From assembly GCF_028369055.1 (NCBI RefSeq), contig NZ_JAQNCZ010000006.1, positions 1 to 64,000 on the forward strand: a stretch of 64,000 nt of DNA, written 5' to 3'. Under the pieces are notes generated by a model. It was given only the letters and a program-made list of their open reading frames with translations, was not told where the DNA came from and did not search any database. Of this stretch, positions 43,483 through 51,365 are shown piece by piece. The translations under genes and the position numbers were made by a program. This stretch comes from Cognatishimia sp. SS12 (lineage in GTDB: Bacteria > Pseudomonadota > Alphaproteobacteria > Rhodobacterales > Rhodobacteraceae). How positions within the stretch are numbered: position 1 is the first letter of the stretch; every line of letters starts with the position of its first letter.

Positions 43483-44201
43483 GTGATCAGACCGCCTTGG
43501 ACATTCAAAACCTCTATGTGGAGCGCGGCGGCAAGCCGGTGCTGCATGACATTTCAATGTCCTTCCTGCCCGGCGAGATCACCGCGCTGATCGGCGCGAA
43601 TGGCGCGGGCAAATCCAGCACGGTTCTGGCGGCGGCGGGGGCGATCCCGCTCAAATCCGGTCAGGTGCTGCTGGAGGGTACGCCCATCAGTGGCCTGTCT
43701 GCGGATGCGATCCGGCGCAGGGGCGTCGCGCTGGTGCCTGAGGGGCATAATGTTCTGTCCACGCTCAGCGTGCTGGACAATTTGCGCGTCGCGGGCAGCC
43801 ATCTGCCGGCCAAACACATCAATGCCGCCGTGGATCGGGTCTTGGCGCTTTTCCCCGAACTCAGCAGCCGCCTGCCCATTCCGGCCGGGGCGCTCTCGGG
43901 CGGGCAGAAACAGATGGTGCTGATCGGTCAGGCGCTGATCAGCGCGCCGAAATTCATGCTGGTGGATGAGCTTTCGCTTGGCCTTGCGCCCACCATCGTC
44001 AGCCGCCTTGCGGAAACCCTGCAAGAGCTGGCCAATGAGGGCATGGGCATCCTGCTGATCGAGCAATTCACCACTTTGGCGCTGAAGATTGCAGAGCACG
44101 CCCATGTGATGGAGCGCGGCCGCGTGGTGTTTTCCGGCACGTCAAAAGAGCTGCTGGCCGACAGCAGCATTCTACATTCGGCCTATCTGGCGACCGGCTG
44201 A
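43479..44201 (+). CDS. ABC transporter ATPase (LivF-like)
   Basis: This 240-residue ATPase has Walker A GANGAGKSS, LVPEGHNVLSTLSVLDNLRV (LivF region), signature LSGGQKQMVLIGQAL, and Walker B FMLVDELSLGLAP. It completes a five-gene Liv-type transporter. Its last 19 bases overlap the 3' end of the convergent AraC gene, an uncommon tail-to-tail overlap that leaves no room for a terminator. Confidence 0.91.
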   Translation: MSDQTALDIQNLYVERGGKPVLHDISMSFLPGEITALIGANGAGKSSTVLAAAGAIPLKSGQVLLEGTPISGLSADAIRRRGVALVPEGHNVLSTLSVLDNLRVAGSHLPAKHINAAVDRVLALFPELSSRLPIPAGALSGGQKQMVLIGQALISAPKFMLVDELSLGLAPTIVSRLAETLQELANEGMGILLIEQFTTLALKIAEHAHVMERGRVVFSGTSKELLADSSILHSAYLATG

Positions 44202-45160
44202 GCCTGCGCCAGCCCGGCGCGCACCTCATTGGGGGTCAGCGCATAGCGCTGTTTGAACGCCCGGCTGAAATGCGGGCTGGAGTTGAAACCGCTGCGAAAG
44301 GCAATCTCGGAAATGGTCATCGTACCGCCCCGGTCAGACAAGATCTGACTGTGGCTGTACTCCAGCCGACGATCCCAGATATAGCGGTGCAGCGTCGTGC
44401 ATTCGCTTTCAAACGCCTTGTGCAGATAGCGGGTCGAGCAGCCCATGCGCTGCGCTATCGCCTCCACCGTCAGATCCGGGTCCTGCAGGTGCTTGGCGAC
44501 ATAGGCCTTGGCCCGTTCGCGCAGCAGCATCAAAGATCCGCTTTGCAGGCTGGCCACCATGTCGCTGCGAAATGCCTCGCCGATGATGCCCTGTGCAAAG
44601 GTGGCCAGCGACTCCCCCAGACTGCTGCGCAGGGCCGGGGGCAGCTGCATCACCGTGGTAGATGAGGTGGAGATGAAGCTGGCCAGCGTGTTGGAAAACT
44701 CGGACCCATGGCCCGGCATGAAGATCGGCGCCGCAATCCGCCGCAGCTGGCGGTCATCCAGCAGATGCCGGGGCAGTTGCAACACCACCTGATCCACCGG
44801 CGTGTAATTGACCAGCGAATATTGAAACGTCGGGTCGTAAATCACCGCCGCATTGGGGCCAAGCTTGAAGCGCTGCCCGTTGTGATGAAACCGCGAGACC
44901 CCGGATTTCTGCACCAGAACCTTGATGCTGTCGGGATCAAAACTGCTTTGCACCGCCTTGGTGGCAATCACCACATGCGGCGCCGGAGCGTTGATCATCG
45001 TCAGTTGGCAGTCGCCCACCGGCACGCTGGACATATGCACGGCGCCGCTGCGGTCGCCCTGCAAAAACTTTTGCCGGATATTGCCAAAGAGCTGCCGCGC
45101 CAAGGCCCCGAAATCCTCCTGGGGCTTGGCGTCTGGCATTGTGACAGACACATCAGTCAT
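44183..45160 (-). CDS. AraC family transcriptional regulator (AraC-binding-like N-domain)
   Basis: This is a 325-residue regulator. The N-terminal sensor domain includes HMSSVPVGDCQLTMINAPAPHVV and VSRFHHNGQRFKLGPNAAVIYDP. The C-terminal HTHs are LTVEAIAQRMGCSTRYLHKAF and MTISEIAFRSGFNSSPHFSRAFKQRYALTPNEVR. The ATG at 45160 follows GGGAGGG. It lies 71 bp downstream of the TPP enzyme on the same strand and is convergent to the Liv operon, so it may control either. Confidence 0.88.
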   Translation of the reverse strand: MTDVSVTMPDAKPQEDFGALARQLFGNIRQKFLQGDRSGAVHMSSVPVGDCQLTMINAPAPHVVIATKAVQSSFDPDSIKVLVQKSGVSRFHHNGQRFKLGPNAAVIYDPTFQYSLVNYTPVDQVVLQLPRHLLDDRQLRRIAAPIFMPGHGSEFSNTLASFISTSSTTVMQLPPALRSSLGESLATFAQGIIGEAFRSDMVASLQSGSLMLLRERAKAYVAKHLQDPDLTVEAIAQRMGCSTRYLHKAFESECTTLHRYIWDRRLEYSHSQILSDRGGTMTISEIAFRSGFNSSPHFSRAFKQRYALTPNEVRAGLAQAQPVAR

Positions 45161-45231
45161 CCTTCCCTCCCTGTTGCACCGTGCCGCTGGCACGATGATC
45201 TGTTGCCCCCCGCCGCCGCGGGGCGGCCCCG

Positions 45232-46959
45232 TTAGTGCGGCGATGTGCGCGCAATGGCGATATTCAGCAGCACCTGACGTTTTTCCCGCGTGGCCACATC
45301 AATCGCCCGCGCCAACGCATCGGGCAGATCCGCCCCATCGCTGACGGTTTCGGTATAGGCGCGGCTGGCCGCGGCGGTGCGGGTGAAATCCGGGCTGGGC
45401 CGCAGCGAGGTCAGCGGCACCTCATTGGACTGCGCCGCTTGCCCGCCTTTATAAAGCCCTTCCACCGAATGGCGCACCGCGCCCCATTCTTCGTTGTTGA
45501 GCACCAGCACAATCACCGGCAGTTCATAGGCCTCGGCGACCTGATGACAGGCGGTCGGATTGGCAAACATATAAGAGCCATCGCCCATGGTCGCGACCAC
45601 CAGCCGGTCGCGATCGGCCAACTGCGCCCCCAGCGCCGCTGGCAGGCCCCAGCCCAACCCGCCGGCATGCGGCTCTTGGAAATAGCTTTGATGCGCGTCC
45701 AGTTCCAAAGCAGGCAGCGGGCAGCCCAGCTCGTGAAACACGGTGGCCTTGCGCCCCTTGAGCGCCGCGCCCAGGCAATGGCTGACCCAGTCTTTCTGCA
45801 TCGGGCTGCCGCTGCCGCGTTTGGCCGCGGCCACAACTTTGGCGCGGTCGGCGGCGGCGTCATCCTGCACCCGCGCGCGTCGCGCCGCGATGTGTGCTGC
45901 GTCGTGTGGCTGGGCATTCACCGCGTCAATCAACGCCAGAAGCGTCGGGGCGGTTTCACCGAGCAGGCTGATCTGCGCCGGGAAATTGCGCACCGGCGTG
46001 CGGGCAAACAGCGGGTCCGGGCCCAGCTGGATCACCTTGGCATCCGGCCGCAGGGTCACGGCATCGGGCATCCAAGGGGCGAGCGAATTTAACACCAGAA
46101 CCACATCCGCCTCTTCCAGATAGCGGTTGGGCGACCAGCCGATATGCATCGGATGGGACATCGGAATGGCGATCTGATTGGCCCAGTAATGCGACAGCGG
46201 CAGGGCCCAGTGGTCGACAAATTCTGACAGGGCAGCAAAGGCTTCGGCGCTGCCCGCGCCGCGCTGCGCGATGATCACCGGGTTTTTCGCCCCCGCTAAA
46301 AGCGCCGCCGCCTGCTTGAGCGCCGCAGGCTCCGGCGCGGCCATCACCGGGGCCATGGCCGAGGGCTGATCCAGCCCCTTCAGCGGCGTCTGCTCGCAAA
46401 GCACCTCGCGCGGCAGGGACAGATAAACCGGCCCCTTGGGGGTGGAATTGGCGATTGCCCAGGCGCGGTCAAACAGCTCGGCCACCTGCTCGGGAAAGCG
46501 CAGCTCATAGTCCCATTTGGTGCATTCGCGCACCAGGGCCGTCTGGTCGAACATTTCCTGCCCCCAGCCAATGGGCACCGTGCGCGCGCCAAAGCGCGCC
46601 TGCTCCGTCACCGGGGTGCGGCCAGACATCAGGATCATCGGGATCTGATCACACCAGGCGTTGATCGCCCCGGTGGCCCCATTGGACAGCCCCACATTGG
46701 TGTGCAGCATCACTGCCTGCAATTTGCCGGACAGCTGATAATAGCCATGCGCCATGCCCATCGCGACGTTTTCATGCGGGCAGATGATCGGGTCGGGCAG
46801 GGGGATCTTTTTCTGCGTCGCCTCCACGAACCCTTCGATGATGGGCGGGAAATCCGTACCTGAATTGGCAAAGACATAGTCAACGCCCAGGGCCTTGAGC
46901 TTGCCAAAAAATGCGCCTCCTGCGGTCACGCTTGGCGCAGTGGTGAAAGTCTCGGACAT
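45232..46959 (-). CDS. Thiamine-diphosphate-dependent enzyme (acetolactate synthase / benzoylformate decarboxylase-like)
   Basis: This is a 575-residue three-domain ThDP enzyme. The catalytic glutamate is Glu63 in ICPHENVAMGMAHGYYQLSG. The central domain begins near AALLAGAKNPVIIAQRGAGS. The cofactor motif GDGSYMFANPTACHQVAE followed by VLVLNNEEWGAVRHSVEG is the GDG-x-NN pattern. No regulatory-subunit features mark it as IlvB. The layout suits a 2-oxo-acid decarboxylase, possibly for an arylglyoxylate given the mandelate-dehydrogenase-like and aldehyde-dehydrogenase genes elsewhere in the window. It is divergent from an IclR gene with a clear operator. The substrate is unproven. Confidence 0.82.
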   Translation of the reverse strand: MSETFTTAPSVTAGGAFFGKLKALGVDYVFANSGTDFPPIIEGFVEATQKKIPLPDPIICPHENVAMGMAHGYYQLSGKLQAVMLHTNVGLSNGATGAINAWCDQIPMILMSGRTPVTEQARFGARTVPIGWGQEMFDQTALVRECTKWDYELRFPEQVAELFDRAWAIANSTPKGPVYLSLPREVLCEQTPLKGLDQPSAMAPVMAAPEPAALKQAAALLAGAKNPVIIAQRGAGSAEAFAALSEFVDHWALPLSHYWANQIAIPMSHPMHIGWSPNRYLEEADVVLVLNSLAPWMPDAVTLRPDAKVIQLGPDPLFARTPVRNFPAQISLLGETAPTLLALIDAVNAQPHDAAHIAARRARVQDDAAADRAKVVAAAKRGSGSPMQKDWVSHCLGAALKGRKATVFHELGCPLPALELDAHQSYFQEPHAGGLGWGLPAALGAQLADRDRLVVATMGDGSYMFANPTACHQVAEAYELPVIVLVLNNEEWGAVRHSVEGLYKGGQAAQSNEVPLTSLRPSPDFTRTAAASRAYTETVSDGADLPDALARAIDVATREKRQVLLNIAIARTSPH

Positions 46960-47000
46960 GGTGCCTCCCTCGCATGTCGCTGTGATTGTGAAATACAGCT

Positions 47001-47038
47001 ATCTCAAATAATGAGATTTATATCTTGAATAATGCAAA
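47001..47038. promoter_or_regulatory. Tandem operator between TPP enzyme and iclR genes
   Basis: ATCTCAAATAATGAGAT (47001-47017) is a perfect 6-5-6 inverted repeat. A degenerate copy, ATCTTGAATAATGCAAA (47022-47038), matches 12 of 17 positions, 21 bp downstream. The pair sits in the 127-bp divergent gap, where an IclR dimer-of-dimers would bind. The symmetry is direct; the binding protein is inferred. Confidence 0.6.
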
Positions 47039-47086
47039 GAATTGCCTATCCTTGTCAATGACAAACACCGACCGAAGGGTTCCGCC

Positions 47087-47842
47087 ATGAGCACCCCCCT
47101 GAATGGATCCCTGTTGAAAGGGGTCGCGATCCTTGATCTTTTCACCGCCGAGCGCCCTGAAATCACCGCCGCGATTGTCACCTCTGAACTGGCCATGAAC
47201 GCGGCCACGGCGCATCGGTTTCTGACAACGCTGGTTGAGGCCGGGGTGCTGATCAGCTTTCAGCGCGGACGCTATTGCCTCAGTCAGAAAATGCGCGATC
47301 TGGGGCGGATTGCCGACCAATCGCTGCAACTGGGCACCTTGGTGCAGCCGATCATCGAGCAGGCAGCACGCACCTTAAATGAATCGGTGATGGCCTGCCG
47401 CTTTACCGATCTGGGGCCGCAGTGCCTGGCTGTTGCGTCCTCGTCCCGGCCAATTTCGGTGAATATCAAAGTGGGCACCACCCTGCCGATGCACGCCAGC
47501 GCGCAGGGCAAACTCTGGCTGGCCTTTGCCGCGCCGCGCGCCCGCGCCGCCCATCTGGCAGAATTGGCGCTGGTGCCCCACAGCGCGCGCACCATCACCG
47601 ACGCTGCGACCTTTGACGCCGAGCTGGACAGCATCGCTACGCAAAAATGCGCCACCAATAGCGGCGAAAACGAAGAGAATATCGGGGCCTGCGCCGTGCC
47701 GGTGTTTGATGCGCAGGGCCGGATGATCCTGTCGCTGTCCGCCTTTGGCATGCTGAGCCGGTTTGACGCCGCCCTGCAAAGCCGCGCCCGCGCCTGCCTC
47801 AGCCAAGCCGCCGCAGAGATCACCGCACTGGGGGTGTGTTAG
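47087..47842 (+). CDS. IclR family transcriptional regulator
   Basis: This is a 251-residue regulator with N-terminal winged helix KGVAILDLFTAERPEITAAIVTSELAMNAATAHRFLTTLVEAGVL. The C-terminal effector domain contains VGTTLPMHASAQGKLWLAF and a NIGACAVPVFDAQGRMILSLSAFG end, all standard. The ATG at 47087 follows AAGGG. It is divergent from the TPP enzyme, its most likely target. Confidence 0.9.
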   Translation: MSTPLNGSLLKGVAILDLFTAERPEITAAIVTSELAMNAATAHRFLTTLVEAGVLISFQRGRYCLSQKMRDLGRIADQSLQLGTLVQPIIEQAARTLNESVMACRFTDLGPQCLAVASSSRPISVNIKVGTTLPMHASAQGKLWLAFAAPRARAAHLAELALVPHSARTITDAATFDAELDSIATQKCATNSGENEENIGACAVPVFDAQGRMILSLSAFGMLSRFDAALQSRARACLSQAAAEITALGVC

Positions 47843-47915
47843 GTCTGTCGAAAGGATTGTCGGGGCAAGTTACAAACCTAAGATCCCGTCTCGCAGCAGC
47901 CAAAATTGAGGGCAA

Positions 47916-48338
47916 ATGCCGGAAAAACAAGACAGGTCATGGTTCAGCAAAGCTGAAAATTGCTGGTTACTCATCGCGTGTGGGTTGGGCATGCTCAATC
48001 TCTTCTTGATCGCTCTGCTTTGGAATGTCTCAGGCCAATTGCCAAAGATGGACAGCCTGTCGATTTCCCTCACCGTGCTCGAGATTTTTCTCGCCGTGAT
48101 CGCAGTCAGCGGATTTTTCCTCATCCGAAGCGCCGCCATGAGCCGCGCGGAGGAAGAGGCCGCGCGCGTTGCTGAAGGGGTTGCCAAGCGCGAGATCGCA
48201 GATGTCGCGCCCCCTCTTGTGAGGCGTACGGTCGCAGAATATATGAAACACCTAGAGCAAAAAGGTGGTACAACCGACACAAGCGATAGCACTCAGGATA
48301 TGATGCAGGCGCTGGATAGGGAGGGCGACAATGATTGA
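47916..48338 (+). CDS. Small two-helix membrane protein of unknown function
   Basis: This 140-residue protein has two hydrophobic segments (WLLIACGLGMLNLFLIALLW, residues about 17-36; LTVLEIFLAVIAVSGFFLI, about 52-70). A charged, coiled-coil-prone tail follows (SRAEEEAARVAEGVAKREIADVA) and ends in an acidic DDREGDND-like end. I recognise no family. It overlaps the next gene, an ImmA/IrrE-type peptidase, by eight bases, so the two are translated together and probably act together. The tail would lie in the cytoplasm and might be a substrate, anchor or sensor for the peptidase. Confidence 0.7.
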   Translation: MPEKQDRSWFSKAENCWLLIACGLGMLNLFLIALLWNVSGQLPKMDSLSISLTVLEIFLAVIAVSGFFLIRSAAMSRAEEEAARVAEGVAKREIADVAPPLVRRTVAEYMKHLEQKGGTTDTSDSTQDMMQALDREGDND

Positions 48339-48816
48339 TGAAATGTCAGTGGTCAACGACTTTGCGTCCCGTCTGCCGGTTGACGTGATTGGAATCTTTG
48401 ACGCTCTGAGCATCGACTATGTAGAGGAACCAATGGCGCCGGGCCAATCCGGACGCATCCACTACGAAGATCCATTCTGCACCGTTACCGTCAATGCCAC
48501 CGAGGGTCCGCAGCGCAAGCGGTTCACTGCAGCGCACGAGCTGGGCCATTACTTGTTGCATCGTGATCTGCTCGACGGGAAAAAGCACTTGGATCGGTTG
48601 TTCTCAGATAGCGGGCGCGACAATCCCTATGGGCCGCTTGCCCCGTCGCATGAAGTGCAGGCCAACAAATTTGCTGCCGATCTCCTGATGCCTGCCGGGA
48701 TATTGCGAGCAAGGTATGACCCCGCCCGCGACAATGTCACGGAACTCGCAGATCTCTGCGACGTGTCCCACGCCGCGATGGAGATCAGACTGAAGGCGCT
48801 CGGCATTCGCCCCTAA
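48331..48816 (+). CDS. ImmA/IrrE family metallo-endopeptidase
   Basis: This 161-residue zinc peptidase shows HELGH in FTAAHELGHYLLHRDLL (HExxH) and the downstream ligand helix HEVQANKFAADLLMP, both family hallmarks. RIHYEDPFCTVTVNATEGPQRKRF precedes them as usual. GGGAGGG is upstream of the ATG. ImmA cleaves phage repressors and IrrE acts on the DdrO repressor, so an XRE partner is normally adjacent. Here the partner is instead a small membrane protein. No integrase or phage gene is nearby. Confidence 0.88.
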   Translation: MIDEMSVVNDFASRLPVDVIGIFDALSIDYVEEPMAPGQSGRIHYEDPFCTVTVNATEGPQRKRFTAAHELGHYLLHRDLLDGKKHLDRLFSDSGRDNPYGPLAPSHEVQANKFAADLLMPAGILRARYDPARDNVTELADLCDVSHAAMEIRLKALGIRP

Positions 48817-48901
48817 AAACAACATAATGTTGATTATGAGAAAACGGATCGTTGATCTGACCCTCTCAGGCTCTCGTCCTCAGCCTGCACCTTCGGGGCC
48901 G

Positions 48902-49051
48902 TCAAAACCAGAATGGAACAAAGCTCTCTTCGTCTGACGTCTCTTTGGCGGGCGGTGCGGCGTGGGTGCGGTGCCGGGCAACGGCATAGAGGCTGGCGAT
49001 GATCAAACACCCCAGTCCGACGCAGACCGCCACGATTGCCCAGCTTTCCAT
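48902..49051 (-). CDS. Putative 49-residue single-pass membrane protein
   Basis: A short ORF starts MESWAIVAVCVGLGCLIIAS, a clear membrane helix, continues LYAVARHRTHAAPPAKE and ends SFVPFWF. A strong GGAGGGG lies shortly before its ATG at 49051. It lies in the gap between the ImmA/IrrE gene and the quinone oxidoreductase, convergent to the former. Codon use looks ordinary for the genome. I recognise no family. It is supported by the Shine-Dalgarno and the helix only. Confidence 0.5.
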   Translation of the reverse strand: MESWAIVAVCVGLGCLIIASLYAVARHRTHAAPPAKETSDEESFVPFWF

Positions 49052-49195
49052 TCTCGCCCCTCCGAACAGGGATCAGCGTTTCAGCGAAGCGGCCGCAACT
49101 TGCGCCGCCGCCGTCCCACATGAACGCTAAGGGCGCCCCGCGCGCTCAGGACAGCACTTCTTCAGCCCGTTTCGCGCTGCGGAACGGGCCGCCGC

Positions 49196-50218
49196 TCAGG
49201 GGCGCGGCGCAGTTTCGACCCGCGCGCTGTCGACAGCGAGAACGACCTTGCCGATCTGCAGGTTCTCATCGAGGATCCGATGGGCATATTGCACGTCGTC
49301 AAAGGCGACGGTTTCATGCAGCCGCGTTTTGATTTTGCCCGCCTCAAGCAAAGGCCAGATGTCGCGGACCAGTGCGGTGGCAATGGCCCCTTTGTAATCG
49401 GCACTTCGGGGGCGCAGCGTGGAGCCGCAGAGCGTTTGCCTGCGCCGCACCAACTGTCTGAGGTTGATATTGGCCTCGGCCCCAAGATGGCTGGCGATCA
49501 GAACCACCCGGCCGTCATAGGCCAGCAGATCCAGCTGCTTTTGCGTGTAAGGCCCGGCCTGCCCGTCCAGAACCACATCCACCCCCTGCCCGCCCAGTTG
49601 CGCGCGCAGCTGCGCATCCCAGTCCGCGCGGTAATCAAAGGCTTCGATCGCCCCGAAATCGCGGCAGATCTGGCGCTTTTCTTCGGTGCCCGCCGTGGCA
49701 AAAACCCGGGCCTGCCGGAGCGCGATGGCCATCTGAATGGCCGCCATGCCAACCCCGCTGGTGCCGCCTTGCACCAGCAATGTTTCCCCTGGTGCCAGAC
49801 GGCCCAGCAGCATCACATTGTTCCAGGCGGTAAAGAAAACCTCGGGCAGCGAGGCCGCCTGCGCATAGGTAAACCCCTGGGGGATCGGCATGCATTGCTG
49901 CGCGGGCACGGCGCAATATTCGGCATATCCGCCGCCGTTCGCCAAGGCGCAGACCGCATCGCCCACCTTGGGGGTGTCCACATCCTGCCCGGCCTGCACA
50001 ACAATACCCGCCACGTCGAGCCCCGGCAGATCGGATGCGCCGGCGGGCGGCGGATAAAGCCCGCGGCGTTGCTGAATGTCCGGGCGATTGACCGCCGCTG
50101 CGATCACTTCGATCACGACATCATGCGCGCCGCACTCTGGCACCGGGCGCGTCGCATGCCTGAGCACCTCCGGGCCGCCGGTGCCTTCGAATTCTACGAC
50201 TGTCATTGCGTTTGCCAT
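49196..50218 (-). CDS. Zinc-free NAD(P)H:quinone oxidoreductase (MDR superfamily, PIG3-like)
   Basis: This is a 340-residue medium-chain reductase with N-terminal VIEVIAAAVNRPDIQQRRGLYPPP, whose NRPDxxQRxGxYPPP pattern is typical of the PIG3/TED2 quinone-oxidoreductase group. The NADPH motif is LVQGGTSGVGMAAIQMA, and GQGVDVVLDGQAGP follows. No structural zinc cysteines are present. The first ATG (50218) is used; another lies four codons in. It probably reduces quinones or alpha,beta-unsaturated carbonyls. It is the last gene of a minus-strand run with the DUF6282-type hydrolase, 53 bases downstream. Confidence 0.88.
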   Translation of the reverse strand: MANAMTVVEFEGTGGPEVLRHATRPVPECGAHDVVIEVIAAAVNRPDIQQRRGLYPPPAGASDLPGLDVAGIVVQAGQDVDTPKVGDAVCALANGGGYAEYCAVPAQQCMPIPQGFTYAQAASLPEVFFTAWNNVMLLGRLAPGETLLVQGGTSGVGMAAIQMAIALRQARVFATAGTEEKRQICRDFGAIEAFDYRADWDAQLRAQLGGQGVDVVLDGQAGPYTQKQLDLLAYDGRVVLIASHLGAEANINLRQLVRRRQTLCGSTLRPRSADYKGAIATALVRDIWPLLEAGKIKTRLHETVAFDDVQYAHRILDENLQIGKVVLAVDSARVETAPRP

Positions 50219-50271
50219 GGGGATGTCCAGCTGTCAGTGTGGGGCATAGGGTCTGGCTTTCGGCGCGGCGG

Positions 50272-51213
50272 TCATTCCACCGAGGCGCCGACCAATTTCG
50301 CAGGATTGTCACGCACCATGATGCGGACCTCATCCTCCGAGAAGCCGAGCGCAAGGCACAGTTTGATGGCCTGGCGCATACCTTCGACGGGCGTGGGGTT
50401 GTCGACCTGACCCAGGTCCGATCCGATCGACGAATGCGCGACACCGGCGGCCCGGATATGTTCGGCCAGCAGCTCGGGTTCATAGACGTTGAACCGGCTG
50501 TCGATATAAAGACATGCCGATTGTTCGATCAGCGCTTCAAAAGTTTCTGCGATCTCTTTGATGTCGTCATAGGTGAAATGCAGCCCATACATCGGATGGT
50601 TGACGATCAGGCGATTGACCCCGCGGGATTTCGCCTCTTCGAACAATTTCCAGATTTCCCACACATGCAGATGCCCCGAGGACAGGATGGCATCAAATTC
50701 CGCAATGCTGTCGAGGATCTCCTTCACCGGATCGATGATGCCGCCACGATCATCGACAACCGACAGCATCTTGGGCTCTTTGAGGGCCACGTTGGAGGCC
50801 AGCCGCGATTTGCGGAAGTTGGACCGAATATGGTTTGCCGAATGCGCGGTGGGCATCCAGATGATTTTCGCGCCGTGCTTGAGCACCGAGTCCACCACAT
50901 GCGGGTTAAACCCGCCGGTCGAATTATTGAGCACCAAGCCGCCATACATCGCCACATCAAGATCGCCCAGAAGGCGCTCCATAATCGGGATAATGGGGGA
51001 CACGGAATAGTGGTGGTCCTTGAACAGGATGCCCTTCATGCCCGCGGCCGCCGCTTGCTCTACCGCCTGGAAATGGTCGATCTGGCGCGCCATGATCGAG
51101 GGGCCGGAGTGGACATGCAGATCAAAGGCCCCCTGCATGAGCGCATCGACACGGCTGTCGTCAATTGCGGCGATCAGGTCTCTGACTTTGCTACGGTTTT
51201 CTTCGCTTCCCAT
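50272..51213 (-). CDS. Metal-dependent hydrolase, DUF6282/amidohydrolase-like
   Basis: This 313-residue TIM-barrel hydrolase has metal-binding motif AFDLHVHSGPS (HxH) near residue 32. Further histidines lie in ILFKDHHYSVSP, MPTAHSANHIR and LSSGHLHVWEIWKL, and MVRDNPAKLVG is near the C-terminus. This is the amidohydrolase layout of proteins annotated DUF6282. GGAG precedes the ATG at 51213. It is divergent from an IclR regulator. Decarboxylation or hydrolysis of a small carboxylated substrate is plausible, but the reaction is unknown. Confidence 0.78.
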   Translation of the reverse strand: MGSEENRSKVRDLIAAIDDSRVDALMQGAFDLHVHSGPSIMARQIDHFQAVEQAAAAGMKGILFKDHHYSVSPIIPIMERLLGDLDVAMYGGLVLNNSTGGFNPHVVDSVLKHGAKIIWMPTAHSANHIRSNFRKSRLASNVALKEPKMLSVVDDRGGIIDPVKEILDSIAEFDAILSSGHLHVWEIWKLFEEAKSRGVNRLIVNHPMYGLHFTYDDIKEIAETFEALIEQSACLYIDSRFNVYEPELLAEHIRAAGVAHSSIGSDLGQVDNPTPVEGMRQAIKLCLALGFSEDEVRIMVRDNPAKLVGASVE

Positions 51214-51314
51214 CTTTTCTCCAATCAACCTGGCGGGCGCATGGTCGCTGTGACCTTTGTGCTGACCATCCGCTTGACGGGCAATTTGGACAATGTTTAG
51301 ATCAGGTTGTTTCG

Positions 51315-51350
51315 CCAGACAAAACGGTCCGGACGCGCGGACCAGACAAA
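51315..51350. promoter_or_regulatory. Repeat cluster upstream of second iclR gene
   Basis: Just before the IclR ATG (51366), the direct repeat CCAGACAAA (51315-51323 and 51342-51350, 27 bp apart) brackets the inverted repeat GGTCCG-N6-CGGACC (51326-51343). A further inverted pair ATGGTC/GACCAT lies nearer the divergent hydrolase gene. The position overlaps the ribosome-binding region of iclR, which suits autorepression. Candidate IclR operator. Confidence 0.5.
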
Positions 51351-51365
51351 GGGGAACAGTGCATC

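Noticed and set aside
48820-48832. 13-bp palindrome CAACATAATGTTG after the ImmA/IrrE gene as a terminator or att site
   Set aside because: Stem too short for a terminator, no T tract, and no repeat copy or integrase nearby.
48834-49121. 95-codon minus-strand frame near the ImmA/IrrE gene
   Set aside because: Arg/Pro-rich and motif-free; a different frame in the same place encodes the better-supported 49-residue membrane ORF.
49280-50410. 376-codon plus-strand frame opposite the quinone oxidoreductase
   Set aside because: Antisense shadow of a standard MDR reductase.
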